Positions 54,966-63,782 of a stretch of 64,000 bases of DNA are shown piece after piece. Below the pieces are notes generated by a model that was not told the DNA's origin, did no database searches, and saw only the letters and a list, made by a program, of their open reading frames with translations. Every line of letters starts with the position of its first letter. Positions within the stretch are counted from its first letter, which is position 1. A program made the translations under genes and the position numbers. The DNA is from an uncultured Ruminococcus sp. (GTDB taxonomy: Bacteria > Bacillota > Clostridia > Oscillospirales > Acutalibacteraceae), in the NCBI GenBank assembly GCA_900543095.1, contig UQQD01000006.1, positions 1-64,000 of the forward strand. The letters run 5' to 3'.

Positions 54966-57206
54966 TTGGCAAAAAAGAAAAACACACCCAAGGCGCCAAA
55001 AAGCTCCAAGACTCACGGAGTAATAAACGGTGCGGGAGATATAGTAGAACAGCCCATAGTTTCCACTATCCGTGAAAACTTTATGCCCTATGCAATGAGT
55101 GTAATAATGTCCCGTGCAATTCCCGAAATCGACGGCTTTAAGCCCTCGCACCGCAAGCTGTTATATACAATGTACAAAATGGGACTGCTGACGGGAAGCC
55201 GTACCAAGTCGGCAAATATCGTCGGCGCAACGATGAAACTAAACCCGCACGGCGACTCTGCGATATATGACACAATGGTGCGTATGTCAAGAGGATATGA
55301 GGCACTTTTGCACCCGTATGTCGATTCAAAGGGAAACTTCGGTAAGTTCTACAGCCGTGATATGGCGTGGGCGGCCTCAAGGTACACCGAAGCAAAGTTA
55401 GCGCCGATTTGTAACGAGCTTTTTCGTGACATTGACAAAGACACGGTGGATTTTGTCGATAACTACGACAACACAATGAAAGAGCCTACATTGCTGCCTG
55501 TTGCGTTTCCGTCGGTGCTTGTAAACGCAAACACGGGTATTGCCGTAGGTATGGCGTCAAATATCTGTTCCTTTAACTTGAAGGAGATATGCGAAACAAC
55601 AGCGGCGCTTATCCGAGATCCCGACCATAATATAAAATCAACCTTGCCTGCCCCTGATTTTATCGGCGGCTGTCAGATTATCTATGACGAAAAGGCATTG
55701 GATCAGATATACGAAACAGGCAAGGGAAGCATAAAGCTCCGAGCAAAGTACGAATACGACAAATCGGCAAACTGCATTGATATACTCGCTATTCCGAGCT
55801 CAACTACCTGCGAAGTCATAATAGAAAAGATAATCGACCTTGTTAAGCAGGGTAAAATCAAGGAGATCTCTGACGTTCGTGATGAAACGGGTATTGACGG
55901 ATTAAAGATAACAATAGATCTCAAACGGGGCACAGACCCCGATAAGCTGATGATGAAGCTGTACAGATTTACAACGCTTGAGGACTCCTACGCCTGCAAT
56001 TTCAACGTTCTTATCGGCGGCGTTCCTATGGTTTTGGGCGTAAAGGCTCTGCTTGAAGAATGGATAGCTTTCAGAATTGAGTGCGTAAAGCGCAGAACAT
56101 ATTTTGACCGCACTAAAAAAGCCGATAAACTGCATCTTCTCAAAGGTCTTGAGAAGATTTTGCTTGACATAGACAAGGCTATAAAAATTGTGCGCGAAAC
56201 CGATGAAGAGGTCGAGGTTGTGCCAAACCTTATGATAGGCTTCGGCATTGACAAAACTCAGGCGGAGTATGTTGCGGAAATAAAACTGCGCCACCTCAAC
56301 CGTGAATATATTTTAAAGCGCACTCAGGATATTGAGAATCTTGAAAAAGAGATAGCCGACCTTGACGATATTTTAAAGAGTAAAGCAAGGATAAAGACTA
56401 TAATTGTCAAAGAATTAAAGGCAGTTGCCGAAAAATACGGTCAGCCTCGCAAGAGCCTTATTATCTATGAGGATACCGCCAAATATGTAGAGGAAGTTGA
56501 AGAGATCCCCGATTATCCGGTGACTTTCTTCTTTACAAAAGAGGGCTATTTCAAGAAGATAACGCCTCAGTCGCTTCGTATGAGCGGAGCACAAAAGCTC
56601 AAAGAGGGCGACGAAATCACCCAAACCATAGAGCTTTCAAATAACTGCGACCTTTTGTTCTTTACGGATAAAAGTCAGGTGTACAAGGCAAAGGCTTCCG
56701 ATTTTTCAGACACTAAGGCGAGCGTTCTCGGCGATTATGTAGCCGCAAAGCTTGCTATGGACGAGGGCGAAAACGCTGTTTATATGGTTGCAACAAAGGA
56801 CTACAAGGGGATTTTGCTGTTTGCCTTTGAAAACGGAAAGGTAGCCAAAGTTCCGCTTGAGGCTTATGCTACCAAGACCAACAGAAAAAAGCTCACGGGC
56901 GCATATTCCGACAAATCGCCGCTTGCCGCAATGCTTTTGCTTGACGGTGACAGAGAGGTGCTGTTCAAGTCCTCATCTACCCGTATGCTCCTTGTTCATA
57001 CAGGCGCTTTGTCGCTCAAATCCACACGTTCCACTCAAGGCGTTGCCGTTATGAAGCTTAAAAAGGGACACAAGCTTATCGGAATTGAACAGTACAATGA
57101 CGGTACATTTGCAAAACCTCAGCGTTACAGGACTCGTTCACTTCCCGCACTCGGTGCTTTGCCGTCGAACGACGATGCAACCGATGAACAGCTTACCTTG
57201 ATTTAA
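54966..57206 (+). CDS. parC: Type IIA DNA topoisomerase (topoisomerase IV-like) subunit A
   Basis: TTG 54966, nine bases after CGGAGGCGG, gives 746 residues. The breakage-rejoining domain has MPYAMSVIMSRAIPEIDGFKP, PHGDSAIYDTMVRMS and the active Tyr in AASRYTEAKLAP (about 139). The coiled-coil LKGLEKILLDIDKAI follows, then a beta-pinwheel C-terminal domain (about 510-746). It is separated by 16 bp from subunit B and acts with it. Confidence 0.92.
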   Translation: MAKKKNTPKAPKSSKTHGVINGAGDIVEQPIVSTIRENFMPYAMSVIMSRAIPEIDGFKPSHRKLLYTMYKMGLLTGSRTKSANIVGATMKLNPHGDSAIYDTMVRMSRGYEALLHPYVDSKGNFGKFYSRDMAWAASRYTEAKLAPICNELFRDIDKDTVDFVDNYDNTMKEPTLLPVAFPSVLVNANTGIAVGMASNICSFNLKEICETTAALIRDPDHNIKSTLPAPDFIGGCQIIYDEKALDQIYETGKGSIKLRAKYEYDKSANCIDILAIPSSTTCEVIIEKIIDLVKQGKIKEISDVRDETGIDGLKITIDLKRGTDPDKLMMKLYRFTTLEDSYACNFNVLIGGVPMVLGVKALLEEWIAFRIECVKRRTYFDRTKKADKLHLLKGLEKILLDIDKAIKIVRETDEEVEVVPNLMIGFGIDKTQAEYVAEIKLRHLNREYILKRTQDIENLEKEIADLDDILKSKARIKTIIVKELKAVAEKYGQPRKSLIIYEDTAKYVEEVEEIPDYPVTFFFTKEGYFKKITPQSLRMSGAQKLKEGDEITQTIELSNNCDLLFFTDKSQVYKAKASDFSDTKASVLGDYVAAKLAMDEGENAVYMVATKDYKGILLFAFENGKVAKVPLEAYATKTNRKKLTGAYSDKSPLAAMLLLDGDREVLFKSSSTRMLLVHTGALSLKSTRSTQGVAVMKLKKGHKLIGIEQYNDGTFAKPQRYRTRSLPALGALPSNDDATDEQLTLI

Positions 57207-57292
57207 TCTGATGTGCAAAAGCCCCCACCTCTCAGTCGGCGGGTGCCGGTTCTTTAAAAATTTATAATTTGAATATTATTTTTAAAAAGCAC

Positions 57293-57321
57293 TTGATATT
57301 TCAAAACTTTTATGTTATTAT
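57293..57321 (+). promoter_or_regulatory. Promoter of secG
   Basis: TTGATA (57293-57298), 17-base spacer, TATTAT (57316-57321). Confidence 0.55.
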
Positions 57322-57377
57322 AACTAAGTTAAATATTGTAATATTGTGTTAGACTATATAATGAAAGGACGATATAA

Positions 57378-57629
57378 ATGAACATTTGGGGAATCATTCT
57401 CGGAATCCTTGTCGGAATCGTGTCAATAGCAATCATCATTGTTATCATTCTCCAGGAGGGCAACGATCAGGGACTCGGTGTAGTAACAGGTGCGGCTGAT
57501 TCATATTTTTCAAAGAATAAAGCACGTTCGATCGACGCATTCCTTGCACGCTGGACAAAGGTATTCGCCGCAGTATTCGTACTTATCGTAATTGCGCTTA
57601 ATGTGCTTGCACATTTTAAACTGCTTTGA
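57378..57629 (+). CDS. secG: Protein translocase subunit SecG
   Basis: The 83-residue product has two hydrophobic helices (GIILGILVGIVSIAIIIVIIL and VFAAVFVLIVIALNVLAHF) around the conserved QEGNDQGLGVVTGAAD and FFAR-like FLARW. It is the small third subunit of the SecYEG channel. The ATG has GAAAGGACG upstream, and a strong terminator follows. Confidence 0.93.
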   Translation: MNIWGIILGILVGIVSIAIIIVIILQEGNDQGLGVVTGAADSYFSKNKARSIDAFLARWTKVFAAVFVLIVIALNVLAHFKLL

Positions 57630-57675
57630 TCGACATAACGGGTACAAGTAATATTTTAATTAATACAAGCATAAT

Positions 57676-57711
57676 AATAGACCGTCGGAAGTTCGACGGT
57701 CTATTTTTTAT
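57676..57711 (+). terminator. Terminator of secG
   Basis: AATAGACCGTCG pairs with CGACGGTCTATT around GAAGTT, followed by TTTT. Confidence 0.9.
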
Positions 57712-57726
57712 GCGGAGTTGTTATAT

Positions 57727-57987
57727 ATGCCGGTATGGGGAATTTTGCTGATAATTTTTTCTGCGCTTTTATTTTTTGCAATAATACACGCTGTTTCGAA
57801 AAACAAGCACCCGTTTCGCCGTGCAATAATATCTATGCTCCTCGGAGCGGCGGCTCTCACGGCGGTAGATTTGCTGTCGGGTGTAACGGGCGTATATATC
57901 CCCGTCAGTCTGCTGTCGGTGCTTGTGTCGCTTATCGGCGGAGTTCCCGGTGTGACGCTTTTGCTGGCGTTGAATCTTTTTTTCTGA
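57727..57987 (+). CDS. bofA: BofA-like pro-sigma-K processing inhibitor family protein
   Basis: ATG 57727 behind GCGGAG gives 86 residues. Three hydrophobic segments (WGILLIIFSALLFFAIIHAV, AIISMLLGAAALTAVDLL and LSVLVSLIGGVPGVTLLLAL) are followed by no soluble domain. The pattern GVTGVYIPVSLLSVL...GGVPGV matches the BofA family. In Bacillus BofA holds the SpoIVFB protease in check until pro-sigma-K is cleaved. This is a second sporulation gene set in the window besides cotJ. Confidence 0.85.
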   Translation: MPVWGILLIIFSALLFFAIIHAVSKNKHPFRRAIISMLLGAAALTAVDLLSGVTGVYIPVSLLSVLVSLIGGVPGVTLLLALNLFF

Positions 57988-58004
57988 CAGGGAATTTACA
58001 AAAA

Positions 58005-58610
58005 TTATTGTAAAACGCCGTAAAGCTCCTCAAGCGCATTGCCCACGTTGTCCTTGTCCTTGGTCATAAGCGCAAGCATTGTTTTGTATACCGTCTGCGG
58101 ATAGCTCAAAAAGCTCTTTTTAATGAGCTTTGCCTGTTCGTAATCGGGAGCATAAATCGTAAATGAGAGCAGCTCGACGCTGCCGCCCGATATTCTGCAT
58201 ATAACGTCATAGCCGTTATCTTTTTTAACAAACTCAACCTTGTTTTCTCTTGCTGTTTTTCTTTCGGCAAGAAGTCTGACGGCGCATTTATATGCCTTTT
58301 CTTTAACAGAATATGCAAGTGCGGTATCAAGCTGATCTGCAATCATTTTTCCGTTTTCGGTCATAACATATGCTGCTTCGCCGTCGATCTTCCCGCTCTC
58401 AACAAGCGTTTTGTTGTCAATAAGTTCCTGAAAGGCGCAGGTGGATTCAAAGTAATTTGCAAGCTCGTCCTCCATAATTGCGTTCATAACAAGCTCTTTG
58501 CTCATCTTGTCTTTAACCGAATTGTATAAATAACATATCAAAATTTTAATTTCACTTTTGGTTCTTACTCCGCCCGGAGCAATGCCCTCGTCAAAGGTGT
58601 CAATATTCAT
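58005..58610 (-). CDS. DUF4364 family protein (winged-helix-like)
   Basis: ATG 58610 behind GGAGG gives 201 residues. The N-terminus VRTKSEIKILICYLYNSVKDKMS and the following FQELIDNKTLVE...YVMTENGKMIADQLD look like a winged helix of the PadR/MarR type. The C-terminal half (NGYDVICRISGGSVELLSFTIYAP and ALMTKDKDNVGNALEELYG) is the DUF4364 signature. The family is common in Clostridia and presumably regulatory. It is convergent with bofA. Confidence 0.88.
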   Translation of the reverse strand: MNIDTFDEGIAPGGVRTKSEIKILICYLYNSVKDKMSKELVMNAIMEDELANYFESTCAFQELIDNKTLVESGKIDGEAAYVMTENGKMIADQLDTALAYSVKEKAYKCAVRLLAERKTARENKVEFVKKDNGYDVICRISGGSVELLSFTIYAPDYEQAKLIKKSFLSYPQTVYKTMLALMTKDKDNVGNALEELYGVLQ

Positions 58611-58739
58611 AAAATCCTCCACCGTTTTATATTTCTACTATTATAACACATAATAATAAAAATGTGTATATATTAATGTAAATAAATTGACTGCAAATGA
58701 TGAATATGGTAGAATATCAAAGGAAGGAGGAGTTCATAT

Positions 58740-59177
58740 ATGGAGCAATATATGCCGTTTATTTGGATAGGTTTTGCAATAATAATGGCTGTTTGCGAAG
58801 CGGCGACTACACAGCTTGTATCAATATGGTTTGTATTGGGTGCAATTTGTGCGGCAATAACGACTGTATTCACACCGTCAATATTGATACAACTGGCTGT
58901 TTTTCTTGTTGTAACGCTGATTTCGATGCTCGTGACACGTCCGCTTGTAAAAAAACTTAGAAACAAAAACGCTGTCCAGACTACCAACTCCGACAGTCTT
59001 ATCGGTAAGATAGGCGTTACACTTACGGATATTTCGGACGCACAGTCTGTCGGACAAGTTAAAATATCGGGAAAGGAATGGTCCGCAAGATCCGATTTTG
59101 CGCCAATTCTGAAGAATACAAAGGTAAAGGTGCTTGCGATTGAGGGAGTAAAGCTGATCGTTGAGCCTTTAAAATAA
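58740..59177 (+). CDS. NfeD family membrane protein
   Basis: The 145-residue product has two or three membrane helices (FIWIGFAIIMAVCEAATTQL, SIWFVLGAICAAITTVF and LIQLAVFLVVTLISMLV). A small OB-fold follows (about 82-145: LIGKIGVTLTDI, GQVKISGKEWSARS, VLAIEGVKLIVEPL). NfeD proteins pair with SPFH/stomatin proteins, whose gene starts 12 bp downstream. GGAGG precedes the ATG. Confidence 0.92.
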   Translation: MEQYMPFIWIGFAIIMAVCEAATTQLVSIWFVLGAICAAITTVFTPSILIQLAVFLVVTLISMLVTRPLVKKLRNKNAVQTTNSDSLIGKIGVTLTDISDAQSVGQVKISGKEWSARSDFAPILKNTKVKVLAIEGVKLIVEPLK

Positions 59178-59189
59178 GGAGGAATTTAT

Positions 59190-60107
59190 ATGCCGGGATA
59201 TATAGGATTTATAATAATCGGTGCAATCGTTTTAATATTAATTTTGATTATAGTAAACAACGTCAAAATCGTTCCGCAGGCTCACGCATATGTAATTGAA
59301 CGCCTTGGCGCATATTATGCAACGTGGGGTACGGGAATCCACTTTAAAATTCCGTTCATTGACAGAATTTCAAAAAAGGTTTCATTAAAGGAACAGGTAA
59401 TTGACTTTCCGCCCCAGCCCGTAATCACTCGTGATAACGTAACAATGCAGATAGATACTGTAGTCTATTTTGAGATAACAGACCCAAAGCTTTATTGCTA
59501 CGGCGTGGAAAGACCTCTTAACGCTATTGAAAATCTTACCGCAACAACGCTCAGAAATATCATCGGTGACCTTGAGCTTGACAATACGCTTACCTCGCGT
59601 GATACAATTAACGGCAAGATAAGGGTTATTCTTGATGAAGCTACAGACGCATGGGGAATAAAGGTTATCAGAGTTGAGCTGAAAAATATTTTACCTCCCC
59701 GTGAAATTCAGGACGCAATGGAAAAGCAGATGAAAGCAGAGCGTGAGCGCCGTGCAAGAATACTTGACGCAGAGGGTGAAAAACGCAGTCAGATTCTTGT
59801 TGCCGAGGGCTTAAAGGAATCCGCAATATTAAAGGCTGACGCAGTAAAGGAACAAAAAATCCGTGAGGCTCAGGGCGAAGCCGAGGCTATTCTTACAGTG
59901 CAAAAAGCGAACGCCGACGCACTTAAGATGTTAAACGAGGCCGCTCCTACCGACCGTATAATCAGGCTCAAATCGCTTGAAGCATTTGCAAAAGCGGCAG
60001 ACGGCAAGGCTACAAAAATTATAGTGCCGTCGGATATACAGGGGCTTGCAGGTAATGTGACTGCAATAAAAGAGCTTTGGAAAGACGATGTTCAATCAGA
60101 AAATTAA
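59190..60107 (+). CDS. SPFH/band 7 (stomatin-like) membrane protein
   Basis: The 305-residue product has an N-terminal membrane segment (YIGFIIIGAIVLILILIIV). The SPFH domain is at about 25-190 (VPQAHAYVIERLGAYYATW, IDFPPQPVITRDNVTMQIDT, LRNIIGDLELDNTLTSRDTI). A coiled coil with AEGEKRSQILVAEGLKESAIL and EAQGEAEAI repeats follows. It probably forms ring-like membrane microdomains together with the NfeD protein. AGGAGG precedes ATG 59190. Confidence 0.95.
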   Translation: MPGYIGFIIIGAIVLILILIIVNNVKIVPQAHAYVIERLGAYYATWGTGIHFKIPFIDRISKKVSLKEQVIDFPPQPVITRDNVTMQIDTVVYFEITDPKLYCYGVERPLNAIENLTATTLRNIIGDLELDNTLTSRDTINGKIRVILDEATDAWGIKVIRVELKNILPPREIQDAMEKQMKAERERRARILDAEGEKRSQILVAEGLKESAILKADAVKEQKIREAQGEAEAILTVQKANADALKMLNEAAPTDRIIRLKSLEAFAKAADGKATKIIVPSDIQGLAGNVTAIKELWKDDVQSEN

Positions 60108-60203
60108 TGCAAAATAAGGGATTTTATTTAAAGTCGGCACAATGTCGCTTTACAGGCTAAAGCCTGATTTTCAGTGGGATAAAAGGGTAAAGGAAACGGA
60201 AGA

Positions 60204-61655
60204 ATGTTTATAATCGGTTTGTTGTGGTATTTTGTCATATTTTCATTTTTGGGTTGGCTGTTTAACGGTATCCGCAACCTGATTTCAGAACACAAATTTT
60301 ACAATTCGGGATTTTTGACTTCGCCGTTTTGCCCGACCTACGGCTTTTGTGCGGTGATTTGTTACCTTGCACTCAGGAATTTCAGCGGTGACAAATTCAT
60401 CTTGTTTTTGGCAAGTGCGGTTATTTTGTCGGCTTTATCCGTAGTTATCGGCGTTATTACCGAAAAGCTTATCGGCTGTAAGCCGTGGGATTATTCCGAT
60501 ATGAGGTTTAGTATCGGCAGTTATATTACCATACCTTACGCTCTTATACTCGGCGTTACCGGTACATTGCTCGTTGCAGTGATAATTCCTGTCCTTGATA
60601 CGGTTCTGGAGCTTATACCGTTTGCTGTAAGTATGATAATCGTTTTGTCAATATGTCTATTCATATTGATAGACTACGTTTTTTCGATTATAACCGCCAT
60701 AAGGCTGAAACATCGCATAAAAAGCCTGAGCGATGTGTCTCAGCTTTTGGGCAGTGACGTCACGCCCGAAGAGGTGGAGGCGCTTGAGAATAATTATAAT
60801 GCGCTTTTCACAAAAAATATTCTCAGACGCCGTTTGGCTATGGCTTTTCCCGAACTTAAAAGAACCGCTTATGTAAAACAGATTGCAGAAAAGCTTAACA
60901 GTATTAAAGCCGAAAATATGAAGGAATACACACTTGTGTATGAAAACAAAGATGAAAAGCCCTTTGCTTTCGGCTTTTGTTTTACAAAGCTGTTTTATCT
61001 TTTTGTGATAGGCTCGTTTATCGGTACGGTACTTGAAACTATTTGGGCAATATGCGTTGACGGACATTTTGAAATGCGCGTTGGTATGGTTTACGGCCCT
61101 TTTATCCCTGTTTACGGCGGCGGAGCCTGCTTTTTGACAGCCGTGCTGTACAAGCTCTACAAGCTCAGCGATACGCTGATCTTTATTATCAGTGCCGTGG
61201 TGGGCGCATTGTTTGAGTATTTTTGCTCTTGGTTTCAGGAAACGCTGTTTGGTACGGTTTCGTGGGATTACAGCGGAACCTTGCTCAATCTTGACGGACG
61301 CACCAACCTGATGTATGCGCTTATATGGGGCTTTTTGGGCTTAGTCTGGGTGCGTTATATGTATCCGTTTGCCTCAAAGCTGATAGAAAAGATTCCGGTA
61401 AAGGCAGGAGCGATAATAACAACACTTTTGCTTGTGTTTATGATATTTGATTCGTTTATGAGCATTGCCGCAACCTACAGGTGGCAGCAGCGTATGGACG
61501 GCGTTCCCGCAACGAATTATTTTGAAAATTACCTTGACAGAAGCTTTAACGATGAAAAAATGCAGTTTTTGTTTCCGAATATGACTGGTATTGATAATGA
61601 CTCAACTTCGGATGAGGTGCTTATTGCGCCTCAAAGCCCTGCAAAATCAGAATAA
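60204..61655 (+). CDS. CmpB-type putative ABC-transporter membrane protein with internal duplication
   Basis: The 483-residue product contains two copies of a membrane domain of the ABC_trans_CmpB family (PF06541). Copy 1 is at about 1-165 (FSFLGWLFNGIRNLISEHKF...GFLTSPFCPTYGFCAV...KPWDYSD). Copy 2 is at about 260-430 (GSFIGTVLETIWAICVDGHFE...MVYGPFIPVYGGGA...VSWDYSG). Both have the family's 'G...E.iw....G.f..rg...gPf.PiYG.g' and 'WDYs' patterns. A coiled linker separates them. Despite the name no ATPase is linked, and the function is unknown. GGAAACGGAAGA precedes the ATG. Confidence 0.82.
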   Translation: MFIIGLLWYFVIFSFLGWLFNGIRNLISEHKFYNSGFLTSPFCPTYGFCAVICYLALRNFSGDKFILFLASAVILSALSVVIGVITEKLIGCKPWDYSDMRFSIGSYITIPYALILGVTGTLLVAVIIPVLDTVLELIPFAVSMIIVLSICLFILIDYVFSIITAIRLKHRIKSLSDVSQLLGSDVTPEEVEALENNYNALFTKNILRRRLAMAFPELKRTAYVKQIAEKLNSIKAENMKEYTLVYENKDEKPFAFGFCFTKLFYLFVIGSFIGTVLETIWAICVDGHFEMRVGMVYGPFIPVYGGGACFLTAVLYKLYKLSDTLIFIISAVVGALFEYFCSWFQETLFGTVSWDYSGTLLNLDGRTNLMYALIWGFLGLVWVRYMYPFASKLIEKIPVKAGAIITTLLLVFMIFDSFMSIAATYRWQQRMDGVPATNYFENYLDRSFNDEKMQFLFPNMTGIDNDSTSDEVLIAPQSPAKSE

Positions 61656-61659
61656 AACC

Positions 61660-61692
61660 GCAGTCGGACTATGTTCGGCTGCTTTTTATTTC
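61660..61692 (+). terminator. Terminator after the CmpB-like gene
   Basis: GCAGTCGGAC pairs with GTTCGGCTGC (G-T pairs included) around TAT, followed by TTTTTATTT. Confidence 0.65.
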
Positions 61693-61747
61693 CAAAAACG
61701 AATTTTAATTATCATACTTAAATAATAGTAATAATTCTTTTATTGTA

Positions 61748-61776
61748 TTGAAAAAATATTAAAATTTTTATATAAT
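61748..61776 (+). promoter_or_regulatory. Promoter of the purine operon
   Basis: TTGAAA (61748-61753), 17-base spacer, TATAAT (61771-61776). The leader is only about 38 bases, too short for a purine riboswitch. Confidence 0.65.
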
Positions 61777-61820
61777 AATTAAGTTAATAAAAATACTCTT
61801 GTATTGATAAGGAGATCGTT

Positions 61821-62318
61821 ATGAAAAAGGTTGCAATTATAATGGGTTCCGACAGCGACTTTCCTGTTGTATCAAAAGCTGTTAAGAAATTAAAAGAATT
61901 TGACGTGCCGTACGAGGTTCATGTAATGAGCGCTCACCGCACTCCCGATGCTGCAATGGAATTTTCCGCAAATGCAAAGAAAAACGGCTTTGGTGTTATT
62001 ATTGCCGCCGCAGGAATGGCGGCGCACCTTGCAGGCGTGCTTGCGGCAAAAACAACGCTTCCCGTAATCGGAATTCCATGCAAATCCGCCCAGCTTGACG
62101 GTATGGACGCACTTTTGGCAACAGTAATGATGCCTACGGGAATTCCCGTTGCAACGGTTGCTGTTGACGGTGCGGCAAATGCGGCGATACTTGCGGTTGA
62201 AATGCTTGCGCTTTCCGATGATACCCTTGCACAAAAGCTTGAAGAAATGAAAATCACAATGGAAAACGGTGTTGCCGAAAAAGACAAGGCAATGCAGACT
62301 AAGGTGGCAGAACTTTGA
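61821..62318 (+). CDS. purE: N5-carboxyaminoimidazole ribonucleotide mutase
   Basis: The 165-residue product begins KKVAIIMGSDSDFPVVSKA and has SAHRTPDAAMEF, IIAAAGMAAHLAGVLAAKT and PVIGIPCKSAQLDGMDALL, the class I PurE active-site segments. It converts N5-CAIR to CAIR in purine synthesis. The ATG has AAGGAG upstream. Its stop codon overlaps the purF start. Confidence 0.97.
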   Translation: MKKVAIIMGSDSDFPVVSKAVKKLKEFDVPYEVHVMSAHRTPDAAMEFSANAKKNGFGVIIAAAGMAAHLAGVLAAKTTLPVIGIPCKSAQLDGMDALLATVMMPTGIPVATVAVDGAANAAILAVEMLALSDDTLAQKLEEMKITMENGVAEKDKAMQTKVAEL

Positions 62319-63766
62319 TTAAAAATTATGTTGACATAGACTCAAAGCGGGATAAGGCATTTGACGAATGCGGTGTGTTTGGAATATACCGCAGTGACGA
62401 TGATCTTAATGTCGTAAATATAACGCACGACGCACTTTTCGGATTACAGCACCGAGGTCAGGAGAGCGCCGGAATCACAGTGAATTCGGACGGAGAATTT
62501 TCTACCGTAAAGGAGCTTGGAACGGTGTCGGAGGTGTTTGACAGCGATTCGCTTTCACGCCTTAAAAATGGAAGAATAGCAATAGGTCACGTTCGCTACA
62601 CATCAAGCGAAAGTCTTGACCGTGCGTCTAACCAGCCGCTTGTACTTCGTTACAAGGAGGGCTCTATTGCCTTAGCAAGCAACGGTTCAATAACAAATTT
62701 CCCTGAAATCCGAAGCCAGCTTGAGCGCGGAGGTTCAATATTCCAGTCGAATTCAAACGCCGAGCTTATGGCGTATGTGATTGCATACGAGCGTTGTTTT
62801 ACCGACGATCTTGAAACCGCAGTGCTTCATTCAATGGATAAGTTGCAGGGGGCATATTCAACCGTTATCTGTGCGCCTACACGGCTTATGGGCTTCAGAG
62901 ATATGTACGGCTTCCGTCCGCTTTGCATAGGAAAGCTTAAAAACAGCTATGTAATTTCATCCGAAAGCTGTGTTTTTGACAGCATAGGCGCAACGTTTGT
63001 CCGTGACATTGAGCCGGGCGAAATGGTTGTAATTGATGAAGACGGTTTTCACAGCTACAAGGCGAGGTTTACCGCACCTCAGACGTCGTTTTGCCTGTTT
63101 GAATATGTGTATGTGGCACGCCCCGACAGCGTTATTGACGGCGTAAGCGTATATCAGGCACGCTTTAAGGCAGGCGAGCTTTTGTATAACGAATATCCGA
63201 TAGACGCCGATATGGTTTGCGGCGTACCCGATTCGGGACTTATTGCCGCAGAGGGCTATGCTTCGGCTTCGGGAATACCGTTCGGAATGGGCTTTATGAA
63301 AAATAAGTTCATATCCCGAGGCATCGGAACAGGCAAAAACAAGATTGAACGTCTTTTGCAAACACGCCTTACCGCACTAAAGGCAAACGTTGAAGGCAAG
63401 CGTGTGGTTGTTATAGACGATTCCATAGTCAGGGGCAAGACCTCGGCTCATATAGTAAGACTTTTGCGTGAGGCAGGAGCAAAGGAAGTGCATATGCTCA
63501 TAAGCTCACCGCCGTTTATCTGTCCGTGCTACTTCGGCATAGACATTCAGGATAAGGAAAACCTCATTGCAAACAGGATGTCCGTTGAGGAAATATGCGA
63601 ATATATCAAAGCGGATTCGCTTGGCTATCTCAGCCTTGAAAGTGTGCGTAAAATTGCCGAAAACGCAAACATCGGTTTGTGCGACGGCTGTTTCAGCGGC
63701 AACTATAATGCCGAAATACCGCGCACCTTCTTTATAGATAAATATGCAAAGAAAATAAAAAAATAA
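62315..63766 (+). CDS. purF: Amidophosphoribosyltransferase
   Basis: The start is TTG 62315, overlapping the purE stop (TTGA), with AAGGTGG upstream; the product has 483 residues. After an 18-residue prosegment comes CGVFGIYRSDDD with the glutaminase nucleophile Cys19. LFGLQHRGQESAGI and YTSSESLDRASNQPL follow. The PRPP site reads VVVIDDSIVRGKTSAH. Fe-S cluster cysteines are seen in ICPCYFGID and GLCDGCFSGNY, as in the Bacillus type. It catalyses the first step of purine synthesis. Confidence 0.97.
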   Translation: MIKNYVDIDSKRDKAFDECGVFGIYRSDDDLNVVNITHDALFGLQHRGQESAGITVNSDGEFSTVKELGTVSEVFDSDSLSRLKNGRIAIGHVRYTSSESLDRASNQPLVLRYKEGSIALASNGSITNFPEIRSQLERGGSIFQSNSNAELMAYVIAYERCFTDDLETAVLHSMDKLQGAYSTVICAPTRLMGFRDMYGFRPLCIGKLKNSYVISSESCVFDSIGATFVRDIEPGEMVVIDEDGFHSYKARFTAPQTSFCLFEYVYVARPDSVIDGVSVYQARFKAGELLYNEYPIDADMVCGVPDSGLIAAEGYASASGIPFGMGFMKNKFISRGIGTGKNKIERLLQTRLTALKANVEGKRVVVIDDSIVRGKTSAHIVRLLREAGAKEVHMLISSPPFICPCYFGIDIQDKENLIANRMSVEEICEYIKADSLGYLSLESVRKIAENANIGLCDGCFSGNYNAEIPRTFFIDKYAKKIKK

Positions 63767-63782
63767 AAATCGGAGGATTACA

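Noticed and set aside
61777..61820. A purine riboswitch before purE
   Set aside because: The leader is too short and lacks the conserved three-way junction sequence.
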